A stretch of DNA of 64,000 bases from Vreelandella zhanjiangensis DSM 21076 (GTDB lineage: Bacteria > Pseudomonadota > Gammaproteobacteria > Pseudomonadales > Halomonadaceae): NCBI RefSeq assembly GCF_000377665.1, contig NZ_KB898647.1, positions 499,559 through 563,558 of the forward strand, in the 5' to 3' direction. Position 1 is the first letter of the stretch; each line of letters opens with the position of its first letter. The notes below the pieces were generated by a model, which ran no database searches, was not told the DNA's origin, and saw only the letters and a list, made by a program, of their open reading frames with translations. The position numbers and the translations under genes are program-made. Positions 43,427 through 52,815 of the stretch are shown here, piece after piece.

Positions 43427-46400
43427 ATGATTGACGTGGTGAGATTTGCTGGCAGTCGGCTAGTTAGAAGCTTGTTTTTGCTGTGGGTATTGATGGCTTG
43501 CGTTCATGTTCACGCGGCAGATAACTCCCCACTTGATCGGGTGCCCCCTCAAAAAGAGCTGGCTGAAAGGCTCGCCGAATTAGATGCGGCTGAAGGCGAA
43601 CTTACGCCTCAACAAGGGCGTGATAAAGTTGCACTCACGGCTGCCTTGCAGGCCTATGAGCGATTAAGCGCGGTTGAGGAGCGGTTGTCGGCATTGAGTC
43701 AGCGTGTCGAGCAGGCGCCAGAACAGCGGCAGCTCTTGGAGCGCCAACTCAGTGACATTAACGATGATAGTCAGCAATTAACCGTTACCGATCTAACCGA
43801 CACACCGCTTGATACGCTCGAAGCGCAGCAGACGGATGCCGTCGTAGACCTGCAGCAGCTGCAGAGCCAGCTGGCGGAAGTGAATTCGCAGCTTCTCTCT
43901 GCTCAAACCCTACCCGAGCGAGCTCAGCAGTCAATTTCAGAAGCGCTTCAGCGTATTGAAACCTTACGCCGTCAGCACGATGAACGGGAAGCGCTCCTGG
44001 CTGACCGGCAGCTCTCTGCCTTGAACGATGCTCAGCTGATCCAGCTCCGCCTGGAGCGCGCCCTGGCGGAGCGCGAGGTAACTTATAATCAGCGCGAACT
44101 CAGCGCCAATAGTCGCCTACGTGAGCTGGCGCAGCAGCGGCGTGACCTGCTTTCAATGCAGATCGACCGTCAGGAGCAGCGCTTAAATCTACTACAGGGG
44201 GCGATTGATCGGCAGCGCCGCCTGCAGTCGGAACAGGCGATCGCCGATGCCGCCAGGGACGATCCTTTAATTGCCGAAGGGCATCCCGTTGTCTTGCGTG
44301 CCCAGCAAATTAACCAAGAGCTTAGCCTGGAGCTGCTGCGTGCGACCGATCGCTCCAACAGCATTGTGCGTGAGAATATCGAGGCGCAGCGTCAGCTGGA
44401 TCATGTGCGCCAGCTGCAGCGCAGTCTCAACGAGCAAATTGATGCTATTCGAGGCAGTCAGTTACTCTCACGGATTCTGCGTGAGCAGCGCCAATCATTG
44501 CCATCGATTGTGCCGCGCCGTGACCTTCAGGACGAAATTGCCGACCTGCGGTTAAAGCAGTTTGACTTGATTCGCCAGCGCGACCAGCTGCGCCAGGGCG
44601 AGCGGCTGGCGACCCAGCGCTTGGAAGAGGCTGGCCTTGAGGTTACCCCCGGCTTGGTCAGCTCGCTTTCACGGCTTTACCAGTCGCGCCGTGAGCTGGT
44701 TGAGCAGTTGGAGCAGTCCTATGGCAGCCTGCTAAGCGCTGCCATTGAGCTTCAGCTTAATCAGCAGCAGCTATTAGCCACCACGCGAGAACTACGTACG
44801 ACCATCGATGAGCAGTTATTCTGGGTGGCTAACAGTCGGCCGCTGGATCTCAACTGGGTGCGCCAGTTGCCCAGCAATGCGCGCCTGGAATGGCGGGAAG
44901 GCGAGTGGCGAGCCATTTTACCTAGTCACTGGCAGGGCGTTTCCTGGGAGGTACTCAGCGGTGCCCCTCTGATACTGATAAGCCTGCTGTTAGTGGGTTT
45001 GCGGCGGCGTATCAAAACAGGGCTTGCCGCCATTCATTCACAGATTGGTCGTTTGAAAAGCGATACCCAGCTGCATACCCCAAAAGCGGTACTCTTAAAC
45101 GCGCTGCTGGCGATCCCCGGGCCATTAGCACTGGCGGGCGTAGGGATAGGGCTTAGCGCAACGCAAGGCGCATTGTCCCATAGCGTTTCGCCGGCGTTGC
45201 TGCAGTTGGCCTTAAGCTGGGCGGTGGTGGCGTGGGGGCGTAGGTTATTAGTGGCTGACGGCGTGGCCGAGCGCCATTTTACCTGGTCGGCCCATTACAA
45301 TGCTCGGCTTCGCGAGTTGCTCCGTGGGCTAGGCTTGGCGTTAGTGCCGGTGGTGGCCATTGCGGCCATGTCAGAACAGATGGAAACCCCTTTGGCAATG
45401 CGGCCTGTCGCCATGGCGCTGATTACGGTAGGGCTGATGGCCATGAGCTGGTGGCTGGCCCAGCTGATTTTGTCGCATATACCATTTTTTGGTGTGCGCC
45501 TGTTTCGGTTGATGTTAGGGCTTGCCATGGCCTCCATACCGTTAGTGTTATTGGGGCTGGTGGTGTGGGGATATGAATATACGGCGCTACGCCTGGTGGG
45601 CCGCTTTGCCATTACGCTGTATCTGCTGGGGCTATGGATTGTGGTCGAGGCTACGGTGGTGCGCAGCTTGGCCGTTGCCGCCAGGCGGCTTGCCTATCGG
45701 CGTGCTCTGGCTCGACGCCGGGCACAGGTGCAGGAGGGGGCTGAAGGCGGGCTTGAAGTAGTAGAGGAGCCGCCGCTGGATATGGAGAAAATCAATAGCC
45801 AGTCGCTGCGTCTTTCCAAACTGATTTTATTGATTGGTTTCAGCGCGCTTTTATACCTGGTGTGGGCGGATCTTCTATCCGTGCTGGGTTACCTGGATCA
45901 CGTCTCGCTATGGGATGCCGAAGAGGGCGACCTGGTAGGCGATACGCTGTCGATTTCTGATGTGTTTACGGCACTCCTGATTGTGGCCATTACTATTATC
46001 ATGGCGGGCAATCTGCCGGGGCTTTTAGAAGTCATGGTGCTATCTCGGCTGGCCTTAAAGCAGGGTAGCGCCTACGCCATAAGCTCGCTGCTTTCCTATG
46101 CGATTGTAGGTACGGGTATTGTGATGGCGCTGGCGACGCTAGGTGTATCGTGGGATAAACTGCAGTGGCTGGTGGCGGCGCTCAGCGTGGGCTTGGGCTT
46201 TGGCTTACAGGAAATTTTTGCCAACTTCATTTCAGGTTTGATTATTCTTTTCGAGCGCCCGATTCGAATTGGCGACACGATTACGCTTGGCAACCTACAC
46301 GGTACCGTAAGCCGTATTCGGATACGCGCCACCACCGTCACGGACTTCGATCGTAAAGAGATCATTATCCCCAATAAAACGTTTGTCACCGATCAGCTTA

Positions 46401-46780
46401 TCAACTGGTCGCTTTCCGATAACATCACTCGGGTGGTGTTGACCTACGGCGTTGCTCACGGCTCTGATTTAGACAAAGTGCATCGACTTTTGCGCCAGGC
46501 GGCTGACGAGAACGAGCGGGTGCTGGCTGACCCGGAACCCCAGGTTTTCTGCTTAAGCTATGGCAACCACAGCCTCAATTTTGAGCTGCGTATCTTTGTT
46601 AATGACCTGGTGGATCGTTTGTTTGCGGCGGATGAAGTGAACTGCCGGGTGGATCAGCTGTTCCGGGAGGCAGAGGTTCGAGTCGCTTTCGAGCAGATGG
46701 ATGTCTGGCTGCACCGTGACAAGGGGGAGGCCGCCAAGGTGCAGTCGATAAAGCGGCTGCCGCCCGCCACGCTTAGCTAG
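43427..46780 (+). CDS. Large MscS-type mechanosensitive channel (MscK/MscM-like)
   Basis: About 1118 residues. It has a signal peptide (VRSLFLLWVLMACVHVHAADN), then a long periplasmic coiled-coil region extremely rich in Gln, Leu, Glu and Arg, a set of transmembrane helices from about residue 520, and a C-terminal MscS domain. In that domain the pore-lining helix and loop read LSVGLGFGLQEIFANFISG and FERPIRIGDTITLG. It relieves hypoosmotic stress. Starts at 43352 (TTG) and 43379 are possible, but only 43427 yields a clean signal peptide. Its stop overlaps that of convergent tlyA. Confidence 0.9.
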   Translation: MIDVVRFAGSRLVRSLFLLWVLMACVHVHAADNSPLDRVPPQKELAERLAELDAAEGELTPQQGRDKVALTAALQAYERLSAVEERLSALSQRVEQAPEQRQLLERQLSDINDDSQQLTVTDLTDTPLDTLEAQQTDAVVDLQQLQSQLAEVNSQLLSAQTLPERAQQSISEALQRIETLRRQHDEREALLADRQLSALNDAQLIQLRLERALAEREVTYNQRELSANSRLRELAQQRRDLLSMQIDRQEQRLNLLQGAIDRQRRLQSEQAIADAARDDPLIAEGHPVVLRAQQINQELSLELLRATDRSNSIVRENIEAQRQLDHVRQLQRSLNEQIDAIRGSQLLSRILREQRQSLPSIVPRRDLQDEIADLRLKQFDLIRQRDQLRQGERLATQRLEEAGLEVTPGLVSSLSRLYQSRRELVEQLEQSYGSLLSAAIELQLNQQQLLATTRELRTTIDEQLFWVANSRPLDLNWVRQLPSNARLEWREGEWRAILPSHWQGVSWEVLSGAPLILISLLLVGLRRRIKTGLAAIHSQIGRLKSDTQLHTPKAVLLNALLAIPGPLALAGVGIGLSATQGALSHSVSPALLQLALSWAVVAWGRRLLVADGVAERHFTWSAHYNARLRELLRGLGLALVPVVAIAAMSEQMETPLAMRPVAMALITVGLMAMSWWLAQLILSHIPFFGVRLFRLMLGLAMASIPLVLLGLVVWGYEYTALRLVGRFAITLYLLGLWIVVEATVVRSLAVAARRLAYRRALARRRAQVQEGAEGGLEVVEEPPLDMEKINSQSLRLSKLILLIGFSALLYLVWADLLSVLGYLDHVSLWDAEEGDLVGDTLSISDVFTALLIVAITIIMAGNLPGLLEVMVLSRLALKQGSAYAISSLLSYAIVGTGIVMALATLGVSWDKLQWLVAALSVGLGFGLQEIFANFISGLIILFERPIRIGDTITLGNLHGTVSRIRIRATTVTDFDRKEIIIPNKTFVTDQLINWSLSDNITRVVLTYGVAHGSDLDKVHRLLRQAADENERVLADPEPQVFCLSYGNHSLNFELRIFVNDLVDRLFAADEVNCRVDQLFREAEVRVAFEQMDVWLHRDKGEAAKVQSIKRLPPATLS

Positions 46781-47547
46781 CCTTGTTTAATAGCGTGAAG
46801 AAGAAATTCCCGATTGCCGTCCCCACCGGTGATTGGGCTTTCCTGCCAATGCTGTACGGCTAATCCGCAGGCGCTGCACGCCGTACGAATTTTCTCCTCA
46901 ACAACCTTGTAGTCAGCCGCTCGGCGCACCACTCCGCGCTTATCAAGCGCTCCTGGGGTTAATTCAAACTGCGGCTTGACTAGGGAAATAAGCTCACCGT
47001 CAGATGGCAGCAGCGCGGCGATTTCAGGTAGGATCAGCGTCTGTGAAATAAACGAAACGTCCATCACCGCGATATCCACCGGGAGTGTCGCGACAGCTTC
47101 TTGGAGCGCTGGGGATGTGCTCATATGCCTGGCATTGAGGCCTTCCAAGCACGTCACCCGCGGGTCTGAGCGAAGTGAATCGACAAGCTGCCCGTGGCCC
47201 ACTTCAACCCCCATCACGTGACGTGCACCATAGTGCAGCGCGCAGTCGGTAAAGCCCCCTGTTGACTGGCCAACGTCCAGCACGACTAGTCCATCAAGGC
47301 GTTTATTTAAAACGTCCAGTACGCTTTCAAGTTTTAAACCCGCGCGCGAGGCGTAGCGCTCTTCCGGGTCGTCATCAACCTGTAAACGCGTTTCTACAGG
47401 CCATTTTTCTGAAGGTTTGGTCAGCACACGCGGGTGTGCCTCTAGCAGACGAACGCGGCCGTGGCGAATAAGCCGTTGAGCACGGGTGCGCGAACTGGCA
47501 AGCCCCTGGCTGACCAGCAGTTGATCAAGTCGTAACATAGAAGACAT
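46777..47547 (-). CDS. tlyA: TlyA family rRNA 2'-O-methyltransferase
   Basis: 256 residues: an N-terminal S4 RNA-binding domain (RLDQLLVSQGLASSRTRAQ) and an FtsJ-like methyltransferase domain with SAM motif VLDVGQSTGGFTDCAL, VMDVSFISQT and LVKPQFEL. The family was named hemolysin A but methylates rRNA. It is the third gene of the minus-strand unit after the ATP-grasp and 679-residue genes, 17 bases after the latter. Confidence 0.92.
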   Translation of the reverse strand: MSSMLRLDQLLVSQGLASSRTRAQRLIRHGRVRLLEAHPRVLTKPSEKWPVETRLQVDDDPEERYASRAGLKLESVLDVLNKRLDGLVVLDVGQSTGGFTDCALHYGARHVMGVEVGHGQLVDSLRSDPRVTCLEGLNARHMSTSPALQEAVATLPVDIAVMDVSFISQTLILPEIAALLPSDGELISLVKPQFELTPGALDKRGVVRRAADYKVVEEKIRTACSACGLAVQHWQESPITGGDGNREFLLHAIKQG

Positions 47548-47564
47548 GGGTTAATTAAGCGCGG

Positions 47565-49604
47565 TTATGGCTGATTAATTGACGAGTGGGCACCTTCATT
47601 GGCCTGTAGCTCGGTGTCTGGCAAACGAGCGCCCCCCCAGCTGCGATATAGATACTGTTTGACGCCTTCAAGCTCTTCATCGGCTACTGTCGCCAGCTCA
47701 CCGTGCTCCAGTGGATCAAAGTGATAGATATACAGCCGCGACGTAAACTGGTCAAAGGGCAGAGACGCCTCGCCAAAGCGCTCGCCGTTACCGGCAGTAC
47801 TCACAACGACGCCATCTCCCCAATCCTGACCGCTGTCATTATTGGGGTTATAGAAATACAGGCGCATTATATCCGATGGATCAAGCGATGCGCGCAGTAT
47901 TGTAATCGCATGCCAGCCAATAAAACGGGCGGCGCTATCGGTAATCGCAATACCCGCTGGCTGAGGATGGATAAGCGGCTGATTACCGTTGTAGAAGGGA
48001 TGATAGCAGGCATAGAAACGGCGTATGAAAGAATCAACATTCGTCAGTTGCCCTGTGGCAACGTCAACATTGATGCAAAACCCGCGGCCTGACCACCAGC
48101 CATGAAACTCAGGGTTCACCCAGCGGTGGGGGTCACCTTCACGGCCAATACAGCGCCTGCCCATTTCCGCATAAATGCGGTCAAGCTGGGGCACCACAAT
48201 CAGCGAAACGGGATCGAGGTCTATGGGAAGCTCTGTCGCTACCCCCGACTGACTCTCTTTAGAGGAGATCGGCTGCCCTTCAAAATGCACGATGATTTCA
48301 TCATCGCGTGCCGCCCAGGCGACCATTTGCAGCAAGTAATCCGGGTCGTTATACGCCCACATGGAAAGCGCCCTGGCCGACTGGCAGGTAGGGTTGTTGC
48401 CCTGACCCACGCCCAGAGGGAGGCCCAGCATGCATAAAACCCCTTCCAGAAGGCGTGCCCGCGGTGTGGTTAGTTCACCATAGGCGAGCATAAGGCGTGC
48501 CTGTGTCCAGTCGGAAAGCGGCAGATTCAACTGGCGCCACATCGCGGGTGCCACCGGTGGCTGGTAAAGAATGCCCCGTTCAAGCAGCAGCGCCAAGCCA
48601 TATACCGCTTGCGCGGTGGCCGGATAAATGGCGCTGCGGATCAGTGCATGAACCAGTTCGCGATAACACAGCAGGCAGTCGCGCCCGGTCGAGGAGAGGC
48701 CCATCGCCTCGGTGAGTAGATAGTCGCTCTCTTCAAGCAGATGGCGCATCAGCACGGCGTGGTAGGGGGAAACCAGCCCGGTATCGTGCATGGCGCGGGC
48801 AAACCCCGTGGCTTCAGCCTGTAAAGCCGAGGTGTCCATGCGTTCAAGGCGCTCGCGATAGATGTCCACGCCTGGATCTTCACGGCAGGCCTGGGTAGGG
48901 CCGAAGAGTGAGCTCACTAAGCGATCAGCGCCTTGTCCGCTGGCGCCCAGGTCAATATCCGGGTTTGCCTGACACAGCGCAATCTGGGTAATCATCTGCT
49001 TGATTGAATCTACCTGAATTGGCCGCTGCTTCAAGATGCGCCAGATTTCATCGATCAACTGGTCAATCACATGCTCATAGCCAATGCGCTCGGCAAGATG
49101 GCTAAATAACTGGCGGGTAATCGTCGAGAGCCGCCCCTGGGTTTCCCGCTCGGCTTCACTGGGTGCACCAAACAGCAGCCAGAGGTTGATCGCCATGACC
49201 TGTGTCAGATAGTGGCGCGCCTGCTCTTGGGAGAGTAGCGGATGCAGATAGTCGCCTTTGGCCACGGCCAGCAGGCGTAATTCGCTTAACGCCTCAATGA
49301 CCACCACATTGGCGTCGGCGCTTTTCAGCGAGAACGTCGTGAGCGTAGGCACCAGATATTGAGGCGTTTCCCAGTCTGAGCCCGCAAAAACGCCTGAGGC
49401 TTCAATGACTGCCGCACGCGTTTCAAGCGCCGCACAGCCGCCGGGCTGTAATAACACCCGGCGAGCGGTGTCCAGCACGCGAGGAAGTTTCGCGGGCTTG
49501 GAAAAAGCGAGCGCATTGGCCAACAGCGCCACAGCGTCGTCCAGTTTTTGCAATAGTTCGTCAAGCTTGTCGGCGTTTGAAAGCGACTCGTTATGAGGCG
49601 TCAC
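47565..49604 (-). CDS. Conserved hypothetical with possible papain-like Cys-His-Asn site
   Basis: A 679-residue soluble protein, largely helical to residue ~395, that I cannot place in a named family. The C-terminal part has features of papain-fold enzymes in the right order: GQGNNPTCQSARALS, with Q401 six residues before C407 at a helix start as in papain; FIGWHAITIL with H565; and 21 residues later YFYNPNND with N586, like the HA(V/I)-x-YDPN pattern of several cysteine-peptidase clans. This suggests a thiol peptidase, transglutaminase or amidase. No signal peptide. Its start lies 30 bases after an ATP-grasp gene and tlyA follows 17 bases on, so the three look like one operon. Confidence 0.75.
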   Translation of the reverse strand: MTPHNESLSNADKLDELLQKLDDAVALLANALAFSKPAKLPRVLDTARRVLLQPGGCAALETRAAVIEASGVFAGSDWETPQYLVPTLTTFSLKSADANVVVIEALSELRLLAVAKGDYLHPLLSQEQARHYLTQVMAINLWLLFGAPSEAERETQGRLSTITRQLFSHLAERIGYEHVIDQLIDEIWRILKQRPIQVDSIKQMITQIALCQANPDIDLGASGQGADRLVSSLFGPTQACREDPGVDIYRERLERMDTSALQAEATGFARAMHDTGLVSPYHAVLMRHLLEESDYLLTEAMGLSSTGRDCLLCYRELVHALIRSAIYPATAQAVYGLALLLERGILYQPPVAPAMWRQLNLPLSDWTQARLMLAYGELTTPRARLLEGVLCMLGLPLGVGQGNNPTCQSARALSMWAYNDPDYLLQMVAWAARDDEIIVHFEGQPISSKESQSGVATELPIDLDPVSLIVVPQLDRIYAEMGRRCIGREGDPHRWVNPEFHGWWSGRGFCINVDVATGQLTNVDSFIRRFYACYHPFYNGNQPLIHPQPAGIAITDSAARFIGWHAITILRASLDPSDIMRLYFYNPNNDSGQDWGDGVVVSTAGNGERFGEASLPFDQFTSRLYIYHFDPLEHGELATVADEELEGVKQYLYRSWGGARLPDTELQANEGAHSSINQP

Positions 49605-49634
49605 AATGACTCCTTGTCCCGGTAATAGCTGGGA

Positions 49635-50858
49635 TTATACATAGAAGTCGAGATCTTCCTGACGCTTAAGGAGATCGCGCATGGTATGTGCGTCATCGCC
49701 CTTGAAGTAAATCAGCCCCCAGTGGGTACCAAAAGCGGTGCGCTTGGTAACCGTCTCCTCAACTGGCGAGGTCAGCTCATGCGACTCAAAGTAGGCGTGG
49801 TCTTCGGTATCTTCAGGAATCTCCAGGCGGCTGACAACGCGACGCCTTGGGTAAACCCCGAAACAGCCGGCAAAGCCGTTGGCATCAACCACTTCCTTGG
49901 GAAAGAACGCTGCGATTTCGTCCGGCGTACTTTTTGGGTCAAACACAAGCATCGAGGCTTGGTAGGCGTTAAAGCCGTAAACGCGCTCCAGCAGCTCAAA
50001 TACTTTAAAGCCAGGCGGGCGGTAGGCGACTTCGCCAAAGTACATTTCGCCGTCGCTTGTAACGAAGTATTCGGGATGAATCAAACCAAATTCAATATCG
50101 AATGCCTTGATCAGCTTTTCGATCTGAGTAGTGATTTGGTCACGGTATTTTTCAAGCTCGGGGGAGGCGGGCACAAACACGGAATAGCCTAGCGTTACGT
50201 ACTCGGAAATATTCAAAAAGGCGATTTTGCCATTATGAATCCACGCCTCAACCGCGAACTCCCATCCATCCAAGTGCGACTCCATCAATACCGGAAACTC
50301 CTCTTCAGGAATGGCATCGATCTCATCGGGGGTGCGAATCACTCGGTGTCCCAGGCAACCTGCTTTATCGAACGCTTTAAGGTGGATCGGATCGTTTGGG
50401 TCGCCATCAAGCTTGAGCAGCGTCTGGTTGACGCGCTTCAAAAAGCGCACAACATCTTCTTTATCATGCGCCTCTTCAAAAATCCCCACGCGGATGCCAC
50501 CCAGCTGGGCGCGTCGCTTCATCAGGGCTTTATCACGCAGCAGCAGTGACTGACCATAAAGGCGTGGATTATCAAGAAGAACAGAGTTGATGGCGCCGGC
50601 CCATTCAACCGTTTCTTCAAACAGTGGAATGGCAACGTCTACGCCTTTCTCTTTAAGCGTTTCGGCAATCTCTAAGGAACGGTCATTGAGGCGTTCGAAA
50701 TTCCAGGCCACATGAGGGATTTCATGCTGCTGGCAATACTCCTCAGCCCAATCAGGAGCAACTACGATATAGCGTCGATCAAATTTTTCTGCCGCTTCGA
50801 TGGCGTTTAGACTCCAGCCAAGCAGCGCGATGTAACCTTTATTTGGATCCTTCTGCAT
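49635..50858 (-). CDS. ATP-grasp domain protein (putative carboxylate-amine ligase)
   Basis: 407 residues with an N-terminal Rossmann-like domain (GYIALLGWSLNAIEAAEKF), then an ATP-grasp fold. The ATP-binding lysine is in HLKAFDKAGCLG (K161), the EFAVEAW region holds E200 and E204, and the metal-binding loop YFGEVAYRPPGF supplies E276 and R280. Such enzymes form amide or peptide bonds through acyl phosphates. The ATG at 50858 has AGGAG eight bases upstream. It is the first gene before the papain-like candidate and tlyA. Substrates unknown; related enzymes make dipeptides, peptidyl tails or capsule precursors. Confidence 0.88.
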   Translation of the reverse strand: MQKDPNKGYIALLGWSLNAIEAAEKFDRRYIVVAPDWAEEYCQQHEIPHVAWNFERLNDRSLEIAETLKEKGVDVAIPLFEETVEWAGAINSVLLDNPRLYGQSLLLRDKALMKRRAQLGGIRVGIFEEAHDKEDVVRFLKRVNQTLLKLDGDPNDPIHLKAFDKAGCLGHRVIRTPDEIDAIPEEEFPVLMESHLDGWEFAVEAWIHNGKIAFLNISEYVTLGYSVFVPASPELEKYRDQITTQIEKLIKAFDIEFGLIHPEYFVTSDGEMYFGEVAYRPPGFKVFELLERVYGFNAYQASMLVFDPKSTPDEIAAFFPKEVVDANGFAGCFGVYPRRRVVSRLEIPEDTEDHAYFESHELTSPVEETVTKRTAFGTHWGLIYFKGDDAHTMRDLLKRQEDLDFYV

Positions 50859-51066
50859 AATCGTTACTCCTGTAAGGGGTATGTCTTTCTGCTTCCTTCT
50901 CTTCACCCTACACGATGCTTGCCCTATCGGCTAATTAGTACTTAGTAAAGTGGACGGTTAGCGCTTATTAACGCTTTAAGACACGTCAGCTAAGGCTCTA
51001 TGGGTTGGGTTATGGTACGCTAGGCCGGAAAATTTTACGTTCAAATGGCAAGAGGGATAGGCCAAG

Positions 51067-51396
51067 ATGGCGGCCAAGCCGATTTATAGGGTGGTGGTTC
51101 ACCAACAGGGTGAAATTTGGGATTTATACGTTCGGGAGATCTTTCAAAGCGAACTCTGGGGCTTTATTGAAGTCGAGGAGTTTGTCTTTGACGATGCGTC
51201 ACGGGTAGTCGTTGATCCTGCAACTGAAAAGTTGCAGCGAACCTTCGAGGGCGTCAAGCGTAGTTATCTGCCTCTAAATGCGATTGTGCGCATTGATGAG
51301 GTGGAACGCGAAGGGCCTTTGAAGGCAGTAAAAAGCGATGCCCGCGTTGCTGAGTTCCCACGTCCCTTCCCCCTACCGCCGCGTAGCGAAGGGTAA
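51067..51396 (+). CDS. DUF1820 family protein
   Basis: 109-residue protein starting KPIYRVVVHQQGEIWDLYV and containing LWGFIEVEEFVFDD, typical of the DUF1820 family common in Pseudomonas and Halomonas. The tail (PRPFPLPPRSEG) is proline-rich. Function unknown; no ligand or catalytic motif visible. Confidence 0.85.
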   Translation: MAAKPIYRVVVHQQGEIWDLYVREIFQSELWGFIEVEEFVFDDASRVVVDPATEKLQRTFEGVKRSYLPLNAIVRIDEVEREGPLKAVKSDARVAEFPRPFPLPPRSEG

Positions 51397-51415
51397 GCGC
51401 CCAAGACAAGCGCGA

Positions 51416-51460
51416 CGCTGTTAGCGCTGGTGGCTTCGTCCGCCATGCAGCGTTTTTTTA
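51416..51460 (+). terminator. Terminator after the DUF1820 gene
   Basis: Outer stem ACGCTG / CAGCGT with inner TGGTGG / CCGCCA (one G-T pair), followed by seven Ts. It lies between the DUF1820 stop and the TIGR04211 start. Confidence 0.65.
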
Positions 51461-51476
51461 ATCAGGACATGACGTC

Positions 51477-52112
51477 ATGCAAGCAGATAAATTTCGTTTC
51501 TCATGTGTTGCAGCCGCTGCCAGCGTGCTGCTAACTGTGGCCAGTACACAGGCGATTGCACAAACCGATAATCAAGCCTGGGTAAGCGATGCGTTAAGCA
51601 CTTATGTACGCAGCGGCCCCACCGACGGGTATCGTATTATCGGTACGCTCAATGCGGGTGAGCAGGTAGAAGTGCTGGAAGAAAGCGGTAACTACACGCG
51701 TGTACGAGGCGGCAGTGGTGATACGGTATGGGTGCTGACCAACGAGTTGCAGGAAACCCCTAGCGCCCGTGAGCAGCTACCGATTCTGCAAGACCGTGTC
51801 GATGAACTTACGGCTGAGCTTGCGGGGATCAACGATACCTGGGAGCAGCGTACTTCCTCCATGACCGAAACGCTGGAAATACGAGAACAGCGGATCAGCG
51901 ATCTTGAAGCGCGCAACAATGAGCTGGATAGCGAAACCGAGCAGTCGCGCCAGCAGGTGCGTGCTTTGCAAGCGCGTCTGGACACTCAGGAAGAAGACCT
52001 GCTGATGCGCTACTTCATGTATGGCGGTGGCGTGGCAGGTGCTGGCCTGCTCGTGGGGCTTATCGTGCCGCACTTGCCGCGTCGGCGTAAAAAGCGTGAT
52101 CGCTGGTTCTAA
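51477..52112 (+). CDS. TIGR04211 family SH3 domain protein
   Basis: 211 residues with a signal peptide (to TQAIAQ), a bacterial SH3 domain (SDALSTYVRSGPTDGYRIIGTLNAGEQ to residue ~95), a coiled coil (~100-175), one transmembrane helix near 180-200 and a basic tail RRRKKRDRW. This is the TIGR04211 layout and similar to E. coli YgiM. Probably an envelope-anchored protein facing the periplasm; molecular role unknown. Confidence 0.88.
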   Translation: MQADKFRFSCVAAAASVLLTVASTQAIAQTDNQAWVSDALSTYVRSGPTDGYRIIGTLNAGEQVEVLEESGNYTRVRGGSGDTVWVLTNELQETPSAREQLPILQDRVDELTAELAGINDTWEQRTSSMTETLEIREQRISDLEARNNELDSETEQSRQQVRALQARLDTQEEDLLMRYFMYGGGVAGAGLLVGLIVPHLPRRRKKRDRWF

Positions 52113-52143
52113 GCCTGTAGCCGGTTTAAAGCCTGTAAAGACA
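52108..52143. repeat. 18-bp tandem duplication spanning a stop codon
   Basis: Two adjacent 18-base units sharing AAGCCTGTA (starting 52108 and 52126). The first contains the stop codon of the TIGR04211 gene and the second reaches toward the tpm ribosome binding site. Confidence 0.6.
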
Positions 52144-52156
52144 CAAGGTGATCTCA

Positions 52157-52789
52157 ATGAGTACTTCCTGGCGACAGCGTTGGCAAGAAGGCCGAATTGG
52201 TTTTCACTTGGATCAGCCGCACCCGGCGCTGGTTCACTACTGGCCCACGCTTGAGGTCGAGTCCGGCACGAAAGTGCTGGTTCCCTTATGCGGCAAAAGC
52301 CTGGATATGCGCTGGTTGGCGGAAGCTGGGCACCCCGTATTAGGAATTGAGCTGGCGCCGGAGGCGATTGAGCAGTTTCTGGCCCAGCGCTCGATTGGCG
52401 TATCACGCTACGCTCATGCGGGGTTTGAAATCTCGCGCCAGGGGAGTGTGGAGCTTTGGTGCGGAGATTTTTTTCATCTCCACATACAGCAGGCAGCGGA
52501 GGTAGGTGCGTTTTATGATCGCGCCTCGCTCATCGCATTGCCGCCGGCAACGCGAGAACGCTATGCGTTTCACCTGGCTCAATTAGTTCCACCTGGTGCC
52601 AAAGGCTTGCTGGTCAGCATAACCCATCAGGATGATGAAGCAGGTCCGCCGTATAGCGTGCCCGGCGACGAAATAGCCCAGCTGTTTACGCCGAATTTTC
52701 GCGTAACGCTGTTAGAGGAGGGTAGCCCCGATGAGCGGGGCCGTACTGAATCGGTATGGTCGCTTAAGCGGCGCGGGCCACAGCTGTAG
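52157..52789 (+). CDS. tpm: Thiopurine S-methyltransferase family protein
   Basis: SAM-dependent methyltransferase of the bacterial TPMT family (known to methylate thiopurines and selenium or tellurium compounds). It opens WRQRWQEGRIGFHLDQPHP and has VLVPLCGKSLDMRWLAEAGHPVLGIELA as SAM site and YDRASLIALPPATRERYA downstream, all family hallmarks. The ATG at 52157 has AAGGTG upstream; the GTG at 52148 is less likely. Confidence 0.94.
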   Translation: MSTSWRQRWQEGRIGFHLDQPHPALVHYWPTLEVESGTKVLVPLCGKSLDMRWLAEAGHPVLGIELAPEAIEQFLAQRSIGVSRYAHAGFEISRQGSVELWCGDFFHLHIQQAAEVGAFYDRASLIALPPATRERYAFHLAQLVPPGAKGLLVSITHQDDEAGPPYSVPGDEIAQLFTPNFRVTLLEEGSPDERGRTESVWSLKRRGPQL

Positions 52790-52815
52790 TGTGCCCCACG
52801 CCCGCGTTAGCGGTC

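Noticed and set aside
46777..46780. Overlap of the mscK-like and tlyA stop codons as a regulatory device
   Set aside because: Four-base tail-to-tail overlap is common in compact genomes and no terminator structure is seen.
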